DNA from: Apopatocola sp963628785
GTDB lineage: Bacteria > Bacillota > Clostridia > Oscillospirales > Oscillospiraceae
NCBI GenBank assembly: GCA_963628785.1
Contig: CAVGGQ010000013.1
Coordinates: forward strand, 1 to 35,096
Direction of reading: 5' to 3'
DNA: 35,096 nucleotides
Shown here: in pieces, positions 8,655 through 16,250 of the stretch
Layout: each line of letters begins with the position of its first letter
Numbering within the stretch: the stretch's first letter is position 1
Translations under genes and position numbers: made by a program
The notes under the pieces: model-generated
Seen by the model: only the letters and a program-made list of their open reading frames with translations
Told to the model about the DNA's origin: nothing
Databases searched by the model: none

Positions 8655-10739
8655 ATGCTATACGATTACTACTGCACAAACTGTGCACGAAAGCTCAACA
8701 ACGCTAAAGTTCTCTTTGATATGCAGTCGCTTCTTACCGGCAGCACGGCCGAAGAAGCAAAGTTCAAGATCTTGTCCTTCCGCATGACGGAGGACGAGCT
8801 TCTCGGCCTCATGCAGGGGAAAAAGCCCGACAGCCGCAACCGTTATGCCTGCGAAATTACGTTCATACGTTTGATGAGCTATATTTCCGGACCGCATAAC
8901 CTGAATGATCCGGCCATTGCATCGCTTACGCTTGAGAACGTTAATAACTTTCTGGATAAGGAAAGCGGCCTGAAGCAACAACCGAAGGAAACCGAGGAAG
9001 AGGAAGAGGACGACATATTCGGTGATTCCTTTTCATCGGCCGACGACGAGTCCGGGTCGGCGTACGGCGAAGGGCTTGCGGGCACCGGCGACGATCTGCC
9101 CAAGGACGAAAGTCTCGCCCCCCCGGAGATCGAAAAACTGCTGGAAAAGGATACGACGACGGACAGCCGTGCCTTCACGCGCACAAGACTGGCAGACGAT
9201 CTGCGCGTCCTGCAGAGAACCTTTATCAACGGCGGGATCTTCCGTTTTGAGATCACACCGGTCTACTATGAGGATGACCGGGGAGAAAAGGTACTGTGCG
9301 GCGTAAACGCCTTTGTTTCCAACGGCAGCATCCCGATGGACAACAACCGCATCTGCCCCTACTGCGGCAAAAGCATTTTCAAAAAGGCCGGCACGGCACG
9401 GCACAAGTCGGTCGTGTTTATCGGCTACCAGTCTTCGGGCAAAACAAGCACGATCCTCTCTCTTTCTCACTATGCCAACAACCACATGCAGAACAATATG
9501 GGCGAGAGCGTATGGCGCAATGCATTTACCCTGAGCGACTATATATCCGAGATCGAGCCGCTCTCTCAGACGAGCCGGCTGAAGGAAGAGCTCAGCTACT
9601 ACGCGATGGGCATTGCCCCGCAGAAAACCAACGTCAACAAACGCGATGACGCCTACAGCTCTACGTTTTACATCAAAAGCGAGAGCCACGGCAAGACCGT
9701 GTCGCAGATTCTGACGTTTACCGACCTGCCGGGCGAACTGTGCAAGGTGGGCGGCGACCTGAATACGCAGGCTATATTCGATACATTCGCCGTGGCGACC
9801 GCCTGCGACGCCTTCGTCGTCTGCCTGGACACCAGCACGGTGGAAAATGCATCTACCGGAGAAGCCGTGCGCAATCTGGTCGTAGACGAGGACGGCAACC
9901 TTGTGCAGAGGACCCCGACGGAGATCATCAACGATACCTGCCGGTGGGCGGACGGATTCCAGAGAATGCTTCTCAACTGCGGAACGCAGCCGAAGTATGT
10001 TCCGGCCATGCTCCTCTTCACCAAGTGCCGTCAAATCGAAAATGCGGAAGAAAATGCCGCAGCCGCACCGAGCACGCCCGGTGCTGCCTTTACCGATCCG
10101 GTAAATGAGGTCTATACGTTCCGCGATGAGCAGAAGGCCATCAAAGCAAATCACTTCTATTCGGTGGCCTGCGATACATTCACCACCCAGGGCAATCTGC
10201 CGACGGCGTATCACGCGATGCTTCGCTGCTCGCCGTACGGCTACAAAGCCCCGTCGGCCGATGAAGTGACGGGCAAGATTAAGAAAGATCCCAAGCTCAG
10301 CGGCAAGTTCGCCGAGATCAAATCCAAAAACTCAAGACTGAACGACGGCAGCGCACTTCTGCTGATGATGCAGCAGAATCCGGGGATCCTCTCGGACACG
10401 ATTCGTGACGCGCACCCGCACAATATTGACCGCCTGATGCGCTGGATCCTGCAGGTAGAAGGATGCATTCCCGTGGATGCGGAATACAGGCCCGTTCGTG
10501 CCATGAAGGATATGAAGCTTTCGCTGAAAGGCTACTACATCAATCGCCCGCAGCACCGGGAGGAAAATCCGAAGGTTCCCACCGGACGGGAGACCGAGGA
10601 AGCCATGGCAAGATGCTATCTCTTTAATAACCCCGGCCAGTACGACCGGACCATCCTGCAGTATTACAATCAGAAAGCACGCCGCGCATTGGCTATAACG
10701 AAAGCGAATCTAAACCCGGATTCCAACGCGAGAGCATAA
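8655..10739 (+). CDS. Zinc-ribbon P-loop GTPase (DO-GTPase-like)
   Basis: This 694-aa soluble protein carries a Walker A/G1 motif, GYQSSGKTS, at 257-265. A G3-like DLPGE begins at D357, and a G4-like TKCR lies at 456-459 where NKxD is usual, so guanine specificity may be altered. CxxC pairs occur at C7/C10 and at C234/C237, the second just before the P-loop. Together they could form one zinc ribbon interrupted by ~220 residues, part of which is an acidic low-complexity stretch (about 115-150, EEEEEDD). The fold and the DxPGE motif recall the 'double-GTPase' type TRAFAC GTPases described in predicted bacterial conflict and signalling operons; I rate that family match as tentative. It is co-directional with the tubulin-like gene and lies 13 nt before the next gene. 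Likely role: a GTP-dependent switch. Confidence 0.8.
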   Translation: MLYDYYCTNCARKLNNAKVLFDMQSLLTGSTAEEAKFKILSFRMTEDELLGLMQGKKPDSRNRYACEITFIRLMSYISGPHNLNDPAIASLTLENVNNFLDKESGLKQQPKETEEEEEDDIFGDSFSSADDESGSAYGEGLAGTGDDLPKDESLAPPEIEKLLEKDTTTDSRAFTRTRLADDLRVLQRTFINGGIFRFEITPVYYEDDRGEKVLCGVNAFVSNGSIPMDNNRICPYCGKSIFKKAGTARHKSVVFIGYQSSGKTSTILSLSHYANNHMQNNMGESVWRNAFTLSDYISEIEPLSQTSRLKEELSYYAMGIAPQKTNVNKRDDAYSSTFYIKSESHGKTVSQILTFTDLPGELCKVGGDLNTQAIFDTFAVATACDAFVVCLDTSTVENASTGEAVRNLVVDEDGNLVQRTPTEIINDTCRWADGFQRMLLNCGTQPKYVPAMLLFTKCRQIENAEENAAAAPSTPGAAFTDPVNEVYTFRDEQKAIKANHFYSVACDTFTTQGNLPTAYHAMLRCSPYGYKAPSADEVTGKIKKDPKLSGKFAEIKSKNSRLNDGSALLLMMQQNPGILSDTIRDAHPHNIDRLMRWILQVEGCIPVDAEYRPVRAMKDMKLSLKGYYINRPQHREENPKVPTGRETEEAMARCYLFNNPGQYDRTILQYYNQKARRALAITKANLNPDSNARA

Positions 10740-10752
10740 TGAGGAGAAACAT

Positions 10753-13491
10753 ATGAGCAGATATGGATTGTTCGGCGCTACCGATGCCAACAACAAATAT
10801 GTGAAATTCATGTCCGATGGGCTGAATACGTTCATCGAAAGCAGCGGAGCGACCAATTTCGGCTTTACCGTAGACGAGATCACGCGCACGGCGACCGGCT
10901 TCACGCCGCTTCCCGGGTACGTGGAGCAGCCGGGGAACGAAAAGCCGGTGACGATCCGCTATATCCCGATGCATCTTTATAAGCTCGGCGGCACGTTCGC
11001 CTCCATGAAGCCTATTTATGTACTGTCCGTCAACGGCGACGAGGACAGCCGCCGTGCGGCGCGATACCATTGGACGGTCATGATGGACAAAGAGGAGCTT
11101 ATCAACCCACCGAAGGGCACCTATCTTGACCGGATTTTCGGCATTCCCCTGATGACATCCCGCCAGATCAAAGGGATCCGAGAAGGTACGACGAAAACCG
11201 ACTGGGCTCTTTCCCCGCAAAACATCCCGACCGCTTTGACGAAAAAGTCCGAGGACAGAAGAGCGGTGTATGCCGCCGTCGATGCCCTTTACCGGGAAAA
11301 GTATGTCTTTATCAAGCTTGAGAGCGGACAGACGTTCCGCCGCCGTGCCTTTGAAATCCTCGGCGAAATTTACTCCATGCTGCAGCCGGAATTCGCAATT
11401 GAAGTCGGTTTTGCGAGCTACCAGGCTACGGACGGGATCGACTCCCTCATCGGCGATGCAGGTGTGCGCATTTTCGTCTTTCCGCATGAGATCGACGAAA
11501 CGAAGCTGCAGCGCGATGATGCCGTACTGATCGACCTCGACCACACGGAAAACATCGCAAAGACGGAAAACGAAGAGCTGCTGCGCTGCCTGGAAAAATG
11601 GGTGTCTCTCGATTGGGAAGACCGCTGCGATGCCATGCGGAAGCTTTTTGTAAAGCCCGGTATCGACTTCAAGAGTGCGGAGACGTTTGTCCGCATCAGC
11701 AGCGAATTCTTCGACAATGATTTCATGCGATGGCTGAAGCTGGGCAAGAATGTTCCGCAGGCGGGAAAGATCACGAGCCTTGCCGAGCTGAAGGATCTCT
11801 ATGATTCGTTCGCGGTTCTGAAAACCTACGGCACAAACTGGAACAAGACGCAGTTCCGAAAAATGCTTAAATATCTCCTGCCCGAAGGCGACCTGAAAAT
11901 CTTCAATTGCTGGGTGAGGGATGCACAGGCTGAGGTTGTGCTTGCTGTCGACGAGGGTGAACGAAAGCATAAAAGCGCACTGGCGGAGTTCGGCAAGCAA
12001 TTTGTTCCGGATGATGTGTTGAGAAGGTTCAGCGAACCTGTAGGAAAAGCAGTCAAAAAACCAATCGAAGAAGATTGCAAAAATAAGCTGAAGGCAAAAG
12101 ATGACGACTGCGCAAAAAAGCTCAAAGAAAAAGATGACGACTGCGCGAAACAACTCAAAGATAAAGATGATGATTGCACGAACCGGCTGAAGGCAAAAGA
12201 TGACGACTGCGCGAAACAACTCAAAGATAAAGATGATGATTGCACGAACCGGCTGAAGGCAAAAGATGACGACTGCGCCAAAAAACTCAAAGAAAAAGAA
12301 GACGACTGCAAAGAAAAACTAGCCGCCCAAAATGCCGAGCTTGAGGAAACCAAACGGAGAAACAAGAAAGAACAGGATGCTGCAAAAGCAAGCTACGAGC
12401 AGAAGCTGCAGGCCGAAAAGAAGAAATTCGACGAGCAGAGAAAGGCTCAGGCTGCCGAAATCGAAAAGCTGAAGAAGGGAAGCAGCCAAAAGGACGCAGA
12501 CAAGGCAAAGATCCTCTTCGGCGTCATCGGCCTTGCTGTCGGCGCAGCCATTTGCTTCGCCGTATTTGCTCTGCTCGGAAAGCTCGGTACGTCCGAACCG
12601 GAGACCGCCTATGTCACGCCTGCTTCGGTTGTCGAAACCACGGCAACGCCGGAAGCCACGCCGCTGCCCACGGAAGCACCAACTCCGACCCCGACTCCTA
12701 CCGCCACCCCGACGCCCGCCGTATTCCTTACGGAGAACGGGCAGGTGAACGAGGAGTATGTCGCGGAAAATGCACCCGAAGTCCGGGTTATAACCGACAG
12801 CACGCAGATCGAGCAGCTGTATGCCGTTCCGAACGGATATGAGAGCGTCGCGCTTCTCACCACGGAGAACATCGAGAGCGAAACCGACGAGGCCGCCGAA
12901 GCCGCGCCCGAGACCTGGACCGCCGAAGAGACAGTCAAAGCCCCGGCAGGAACCGAGACCGCGGTTGAAGCATCCGAAGAGAGCGAAGAGAAACTTACTG
13001 ACTATGCGGTGCTGCTGCGCCGCACGGAATCGACGGAGACCGAAGAGACCGCCGAGACCCCGGCCGATGCCTGCATCGCGGCAGAAATCGGCGAATACCG
13101 TATAGTGATTTTCGGCAGCACGGAGTTCCAGGAGACGATCCTGAAGCTCTGCAACAGCCTGCTCGCCGAGAACGAGACCCCGCAGATCATCGTCGTCCTA
13201 GCCGACGGAAACAGCATCGATCTGACGGAACTGCTCAAAGGGTACTTCGCGCAGGAGGAAACCGACGGCACTTGGTATCAAAAGCTTCGGTATGTTGCCG
13301 TTGCGGCGGAGGACATTTCCGCCTTTGCTTCAAACGCCGATACCGAACCGACTGCCGCAGTCGCGGTGCTCGATGACGGCGAAGTAAGGATCGTCGGCAC
13401 GGCGGGCGTCTATTACGCCGTGAGCGAAACCGAAGAGAGCATCCCGGCGGAAACCGAAGAGCCCGCCGGAGACGAGACCGACAACGCATAA
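10753..13491 (+). CDS. Single-pass membrane protein with hendecad coiled coil; possible GTPase-associated adaptor
   Basis: This 912-aa protein has a globular N-terminal region of about 430 residues. Its layout (RYIPMHLYKL, then RRAARYHWTVMMDKEELI) vaguely resembles GTPase-associated GAP1-type domains; I hold this loosely. Next comes a charged coiled coil (about 434-575) with 11-residue repeats of the form DDDCAKKLKEK. A transmembrane helix lies at about 586-609. A Thr/Pro-rich stalk (about 637-656) is followed by ~250 Glu/Thr-rich residues containing a probable alpha/beta domain (YRIVIFGSTEFQETILKL, TPQIIVVLADG). No signal peptide is present, so the N-terminus and coiled coil should be cytoplasmic and the C-terminus outside. 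It follows the GTPase gene by 13 nt with GGAG upstream. It may connect the cytoplasmic machine to the cell envelope. Confidence 0.8.
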   Translation: MSRYGLFGATDANNKYVKFMSDGLNTFIESSGATNFGFTVDEITRTATGFTPLPGYVEQPGNEKPVTIRYIPMHLYKLGGTFASMKPIYVLSVNGDEDSRRAARYHWTVMMDKEELINPPKGTYLDRIFGIPLMTSRQIKGIREGTTKTDWALSPQNIPTALTKKSEDRRAVYAAVDALYREKYVFIKLESGQTFRRRAFEILGEIYSMLQPEFAIEVGFASYQATDGIDSLIGDAGVRIFVFPHEIDETKLQRDDAVLIDLDHTENIAKTENEELLRCLEKWVSLDWEDRCDAMRKLFVKPGIDFKSAETFVRISSEFFDNDFMRWLKLGKNVPQAGKITSLAELKDLYDSFAVLKTYGTNWNKTQFRKMLKYLLPEGDLKIFNCWVRDAQAEVVLAVDEGERKHKSALAEFGKQFVPDDVLRRFSEPVGKAVKKPIEEDCKNKLKAKDDDCAKKLKEKDDDCAKQLKDKDDDCTNRLKAKDDDCAKQLKDKDDDCTNRLKAKDDDCAKKLKEKEDDCKEKLAAQNAELEETKRRNKKEQDAAKASYEQKLQAEKKKFDEQRKAQAAEIEKLKKGSSQKDADKAKILFGVIGLAVGAAICFAVFALLGKLGTSEPETAYVTPASVVETTATPEATPLPTEAPTPTPTPTATPTPAVFLTENGQVNEEYVAENAPEVRVITDSTQIEQLYAVPNGYESVALLTTENIESETDEAAEAAPETWTAEETVKAPAGTETAVEASEESEEKLTDYAVLLRRTESTETEETAETPADACIAAEIGEYRIVIFGSTEFQETILKLCNSLLAENETPQIIVVLADGNSIDLTELLKGYFAQEETDGTWYQKLRYVAVAAEDISAFASNADTEPTAAVAVLDDGEVRIVGTAGVYYAVSETEESIPAETEEPAGDETDNA
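12133..12278 (+). repeat. Exact 66-bp tandem repeat encoding 11-aa coiled-coil units
   Basis: A 66-bp unit runs from 12133 to 12198, is repeated exactly at 12199-12264, and its first 14 bases recur at 12265-12278. Each unit encodes two 11-residue coiled-coil repeats. More diverged copies flank it (about 12070-12320). Recent slippage expansion is the simplest explanation. Confidence 0.9.
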
Positions 13492-13513
13492 AACGAAGGA
13501 GACGGATGGCCGG

Positions 13514-14989
13514 ATGAAGATTTGCCCGGTTTGCGGCTGCACCAATAAAGACAGCCGAAAAACTTGTAAGGCCTGCGGAAATCCCCTGTCGGGAAATGCA
13601 ACCGACCCGAACAGTGCATATTCAGGCAGCGGATACACCACAGGAACGAGCAGCGCATACAATACCGGAACCCGCTACACCACAAACAGCGGGTATAATA
13701 CCGGAACCGGCTACACCACAGACGGCGGGTACAATACCGGGACCGATTACGGGCAGAGCGGCGGATACACTTCGCCGCCTGCGGCCGCACCCCCGAAAAG
13801 ATCCGGCAGCACCGTGAAGATCGTGCTGATTGCCCTCGGCGCCGTCATTCTGATCGCTGCCGCCGTGCTGCTCTTTACGGTGTTTTCGCCCAAAGCCGCT
13901 CTGTACAGCGCCGGCAAGACGACCTTGTGCCGCCTGCCCGACGCGATAGAGAGAAAATCCGACCTGGTGCTGACCTCGTCGGTGATCCAACAGAAGATCT
14001 CGGACGGCAAGCTGTCGGCCGAATTGGAGTGGGACAACGACTACTTCCATCTCTTTACGGATTTTGATTATTCCCGCCCGAAAAAGCTGCTTTCCGGATC
14101 GGCGCAGCTCCGGGAGAATACGTACGGCCTCGATGTCGATGTGGCCTACTCGATCCAGAAAACCACCTTCGAGATGCGCTTCTCGGATACGAGCCTGAAC
14201 GTCTACGGCTGCGACCTCGAGGATCTGTCGGAAAAAGTTTCCTCGTCTTCCTCCACGCTTCCGATCAACCTCTTCAAAAACTCTTCCGGCTTGTCCGTAT
14301 CGCAGGCAAAGAAAAACCTGAAGGCATTTATCAAGGCTGTGGAAGTGGAAAAGAAAGGCAAAACGACCGTCTACATCAACGACACGGCGCAGAACTGCAA
14401 AGTGTATGAGCTGACCTGGAGTGAGAAATCGGCGGAGAAGCTCACCAAATCCCTGAACGGCGGCATCTCCGCTCTCGGAAGCAAGCTGCTCTCGCTCTTC
14501 TCGAAAATCGAGCCCGAGCTCACATGCTATGTCAACGGCAGCGGCGAGATCGTCTGCGTGGACTTCATCTATGCGGCCAACCGATGCTCGCTGTACCTCA
14601 AAGGCACCGATAACCCCTGGGACAGCTTCGATCTCACGGTAAAAACCGTCAGCGGAAGCGAGTACACCTATTCCGGCGGCATTGTCCGCGAGGGCAACAC
14701 CATGCGCATCTCTCTCACATACGAAACGGACCGGCTGTTCGAACTGGACTATGACACTGACAGCGGCAAGTTTGTTCTGAACATTCGGGAAGCAGAGATC
14801 CTCCGGGGAAAATTTCTGTCGGACGGCAAGACCTGCACAGTCGCCGTATACGATGACGGAGAGCTCGGTACGGTGCAGCTTACGGTATCCAAGATCAAGG
14901 CCGACCCGGAGCGTCTTTCCAAAAAATACATCGACATCCTCGATATGAGTCTGACAGACTGGCAGAAGCTCATTCTGGATGTAGCCTGA
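13514..14989 (+). CDS. Zinc-ribbon single-pass membrane protein (491 aa)
   Basis: The N-terminus is a zinc ribbon (C4, C7, C18, C21; CPVC and CKAC). A Gly/Tyr/Thr/Asn-rich linker follows (about 38-90), built from near-identical 12-residue units such as YNTGTGYTTDGG. A transmembrane helix lies at about 101-124. The ~365-residue extracellular part looks beta-rich, with strands such as KTTVYINDTAQNCKVYELTW and EYTYSGGIVREGNTMRISL. I do not recognise that domain. AAGGAG lies upstream, followed by a three-codon ATG GCC GGA TGA whose stop overlaps this start. It is probably anchored with the zinc ribbon in the cytoplasm, where it could dock onto the GTPase or tubulin-like protein. The same plan is seen in the next gene. 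Confidence 0.8.
   Translation: MKICPVCGCTNKDSRKTCKACGNPLSGNATDPNSAYSGSGYTTGTSSAYNTGTRYTTNSGYNTGTGYTTDGGYNTGTDYGQSGGYTSPPAAAPPKRSGSTVKIVLIALGAVILIAAAVLLFTVFSPKAALYSAGKTTLCRLPDAIERKSDLVLTSSVIQQKISDGKLSAELEWDNDYFHLFTDFDYSRPKKLLSGSAQLRENTYGLDVDVAYSIQKTTFEMRFSDTSLNVYGCDLEDLSEKVSSSSSTLPINLFKNSSGLSVSQAKKNLKAFIKAVEVEKKGKTTVYINDTAQNCKVYELTWSEKSAEKLTKSLNGGISALGSKLLSLFSKIEPELTCYVNGSGEIVCVDFIYAANRCSLYLKGTDNPWDSFDLTVKTVSGSEYTYSGGIVREGNTMRISLTYETDRLFELDYDTDSGKFVLNIREAEILRGKFLSDGKTCTVAVYDDGELGTVQLTVSKIKADPERLSKKYIDILDMSLTDWQKLILDVA
13658..13750 (+). repeat. 36-bp tandem repeats in linker of the zinc-ribbon protein
   Basis: Two close 36-bp copies (13658-13693 and 13694-13729) and a partial third from 13730 encode the Tyr-Asn-Thr-Gly-Thr linker units. 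The linker length is likely variable between strains. Confidence 0.75.
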
Positions 14990-15035
14990 ATGCCGCACGG
15001 CGGATATTTTATAAACGAAACAAGGAAAATTCAGT

Positions 15036-15986
15036 ATGCAATGCCCGAATTGCGGATCCAATAACCCGAACGAATCATCTTTCTGCACTGCTTGCGGCAG
15101 CCGTCTCAATACCTATCCGTACAAGCCGCCGAAAAAGTCGAATGTGTGGAAATGGATCGGCATTGGCCTCGGTGCGCTGATCGTTCTGGAAGCGTTGGCC
15201 TTTGCTGCAGTGAAGTTTGTCCTTCCGAACATAGAGGATGACGAAGCGGAGGAGATCATTATCCAAACGCCGACGAAAGCTCCCAAGACATCTTCAACAG
15301 CCCTGACATCGGCACCTACCGACACGCCGACACCCACCCCGACGCCGGTGTCCACTGCCACGCCGGTTCCGACGGCGTCTCCGACCCCCACACCTGCAAC
15401 GCGGACATACGGTCCGAACGCGGCAGACCTCGCGGATGATAAATACGCGGGCATCGATCTTCCGGCCGATTCTGCGTGGCTTCCGGATTACAGTATGATA
15501 CGCTATGTGCAGGCCCCAAAAGGCGTGGCGATCTACTGGTATAAACGACCTGTGTCAGGGACAGAGAACAGCGGGAAAATTCTTGACGGCGAACAGGTAA
15601 CGGTTCTGGCCATACAGTCCACTTCGGAACATACGTACTGTCTTGTCCGGACTTCCGACGGAACCATCGGATGGGTCACAAGCGGCAACTTGGCCGAAAC
15701 GCGACTGCTCGACACCGTGCCGAACTTAAAAACCACCTCATACTGGATCTATAAGAGCAACGACGGTCGGACGGAAGCCTATGTGGAGTTCCGGGACGGA
15801 AACTGCAATGTGTGCTACATAAAAAGCACGGACCCCGACGGGGAGACATTTCAGACATTCGGCTACAGCCTCAGCCGCCGCCGCCTCCACATTAACGACC
15901 AGCACTTTGTGTGGGACGGAACAAACTTCGTCTCATCCGAAGGCAAACTCGTATTTGACCCGTACAACAGATACGCGTACGCTTAA
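15036..15986 (+). CDS. Zinc-ribbon membrane protein with extracellular SH3b-like domain
   Basis: This 316-aa protein begins with a zinc ribbon (C3, C6, C17, C20). A transmembrane helix lies at about 38-62, then a Thr/Pro stalk (about 88-125, TPTPTPTP type). An SH3b-like domain follows at about 150-225: IYWYKRPVSG...GKILDGEQVTVLAI...YCLVRTSDGTIGWVTSGNLAE, the usual bacterial SH3 pattern ending in GWV. About 80 more residues form a second small beta domain. Bacterial SH3b domains often bind cell-wall peptide, so this may be a wall sensor or anchor for the operon's machine. It is the last gene of the co-directional set, 46 nt after the previous stop, with AAGGA upstream, and is followed directly by a folded intergenic repeat. 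Confidence 0.82.
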   Translation: MQCPNCGSNNPNESSFCTACGSRLNTYPYKPPKKSNVWKWIGIGLGALIVLEALAFAAVKFVLPNIEDDEAEEIIIQTPTKAPKTSSTALTSAPTDTPTPTPTPVSTATPVPTASPTPTPATRTYGPNAADLADDKYAGIDLPADSAWLPDYSMIRYVQAPKGVAIYWYKRPVSGTENSGKILDGEQVTVLAIQSTSEHTYCLVRTSDGTIGWVTSGNLAETRLLDTVPNLKTTSYWIYKSNDGRTEAYVEFRDGNCNVCYIKSTDPDGETFQTFGYSLSRRRLHINDQHFVWDGTNFVSSEGKLVFDPYNRYAYA

Positions 15987-16162
15987 AGGCAGCACTGCCT
16001 AAGGCAGCACTGCACAATATCGTCTGCGGTGCTTTGCGGATTTTTTCCGCCGACGCCGCATCATCAAGCTTTGCCATACACAAAGTATGGCTGCGGCAAT
16101 GCGCCTCATTCGGAAGCAAAATTTGCTCGCAAATCACTCTTGCCGAATTATGCGGTGTTGCC
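15986..16162. repeat. Palindromic, foldable intergenic repeat element
   Basis: A 13-bp sequence is directly repeated at 15986-15998 and 16001-16013. Outer arms of 12 bases (16003-16014 with 16151-16162) pair fully if two G-U pairs are allowed. Nested inside are GCGGA/TCCGC (16036-16050), GCCATAC/GTATGGC (16073-16091), ATTTGC/GCAAAT, and a bulged ATTCGG/CCGAAT pair. There is no coding potential. The architecture resembles REP/MITE-like or structured-RNA repeats that are multicopy in gut Oscillospirales, from memory rather than a search. Confidence 0.6.
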
Positions 16163-16173
16163 CTATACAAAAG

Positions 16174-16222
16174 CTCCCCCTGCGGGGCAGTGAACGAAAA
16201 TCACTGCCGCCCGCAGGGGGAG
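16174..16222. terminator. Bidirectional terminator between the tubulin-like operon and pgi
   Basis: A GC-rich 13-bp outer stem and a 7-bp inner stem, separated by a small bulge, enclose ACGAAAA. On the - strand the stem is followed by CTTTTGTAT, on the + strand by TATGCTTTTCTGTTTT. It can serve pgi and the convergent upstream operon. Confidence 0.75.
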
Positions 16223-16250
16223 TATGCTTTTCTGTTTTGCAGTCTGCCGA

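Noticed and set aside
11826..12365. Ser/Phe-rich 179-aa open frame on the - strand
   Set aside because: It is the reverse reading of the hendecad repeats, with no independent signals.
13658..13750. Short tandem repeats as a CRISPR array
   Set aside because: The repeats are contiguous, coding and in frame, with no spacers.
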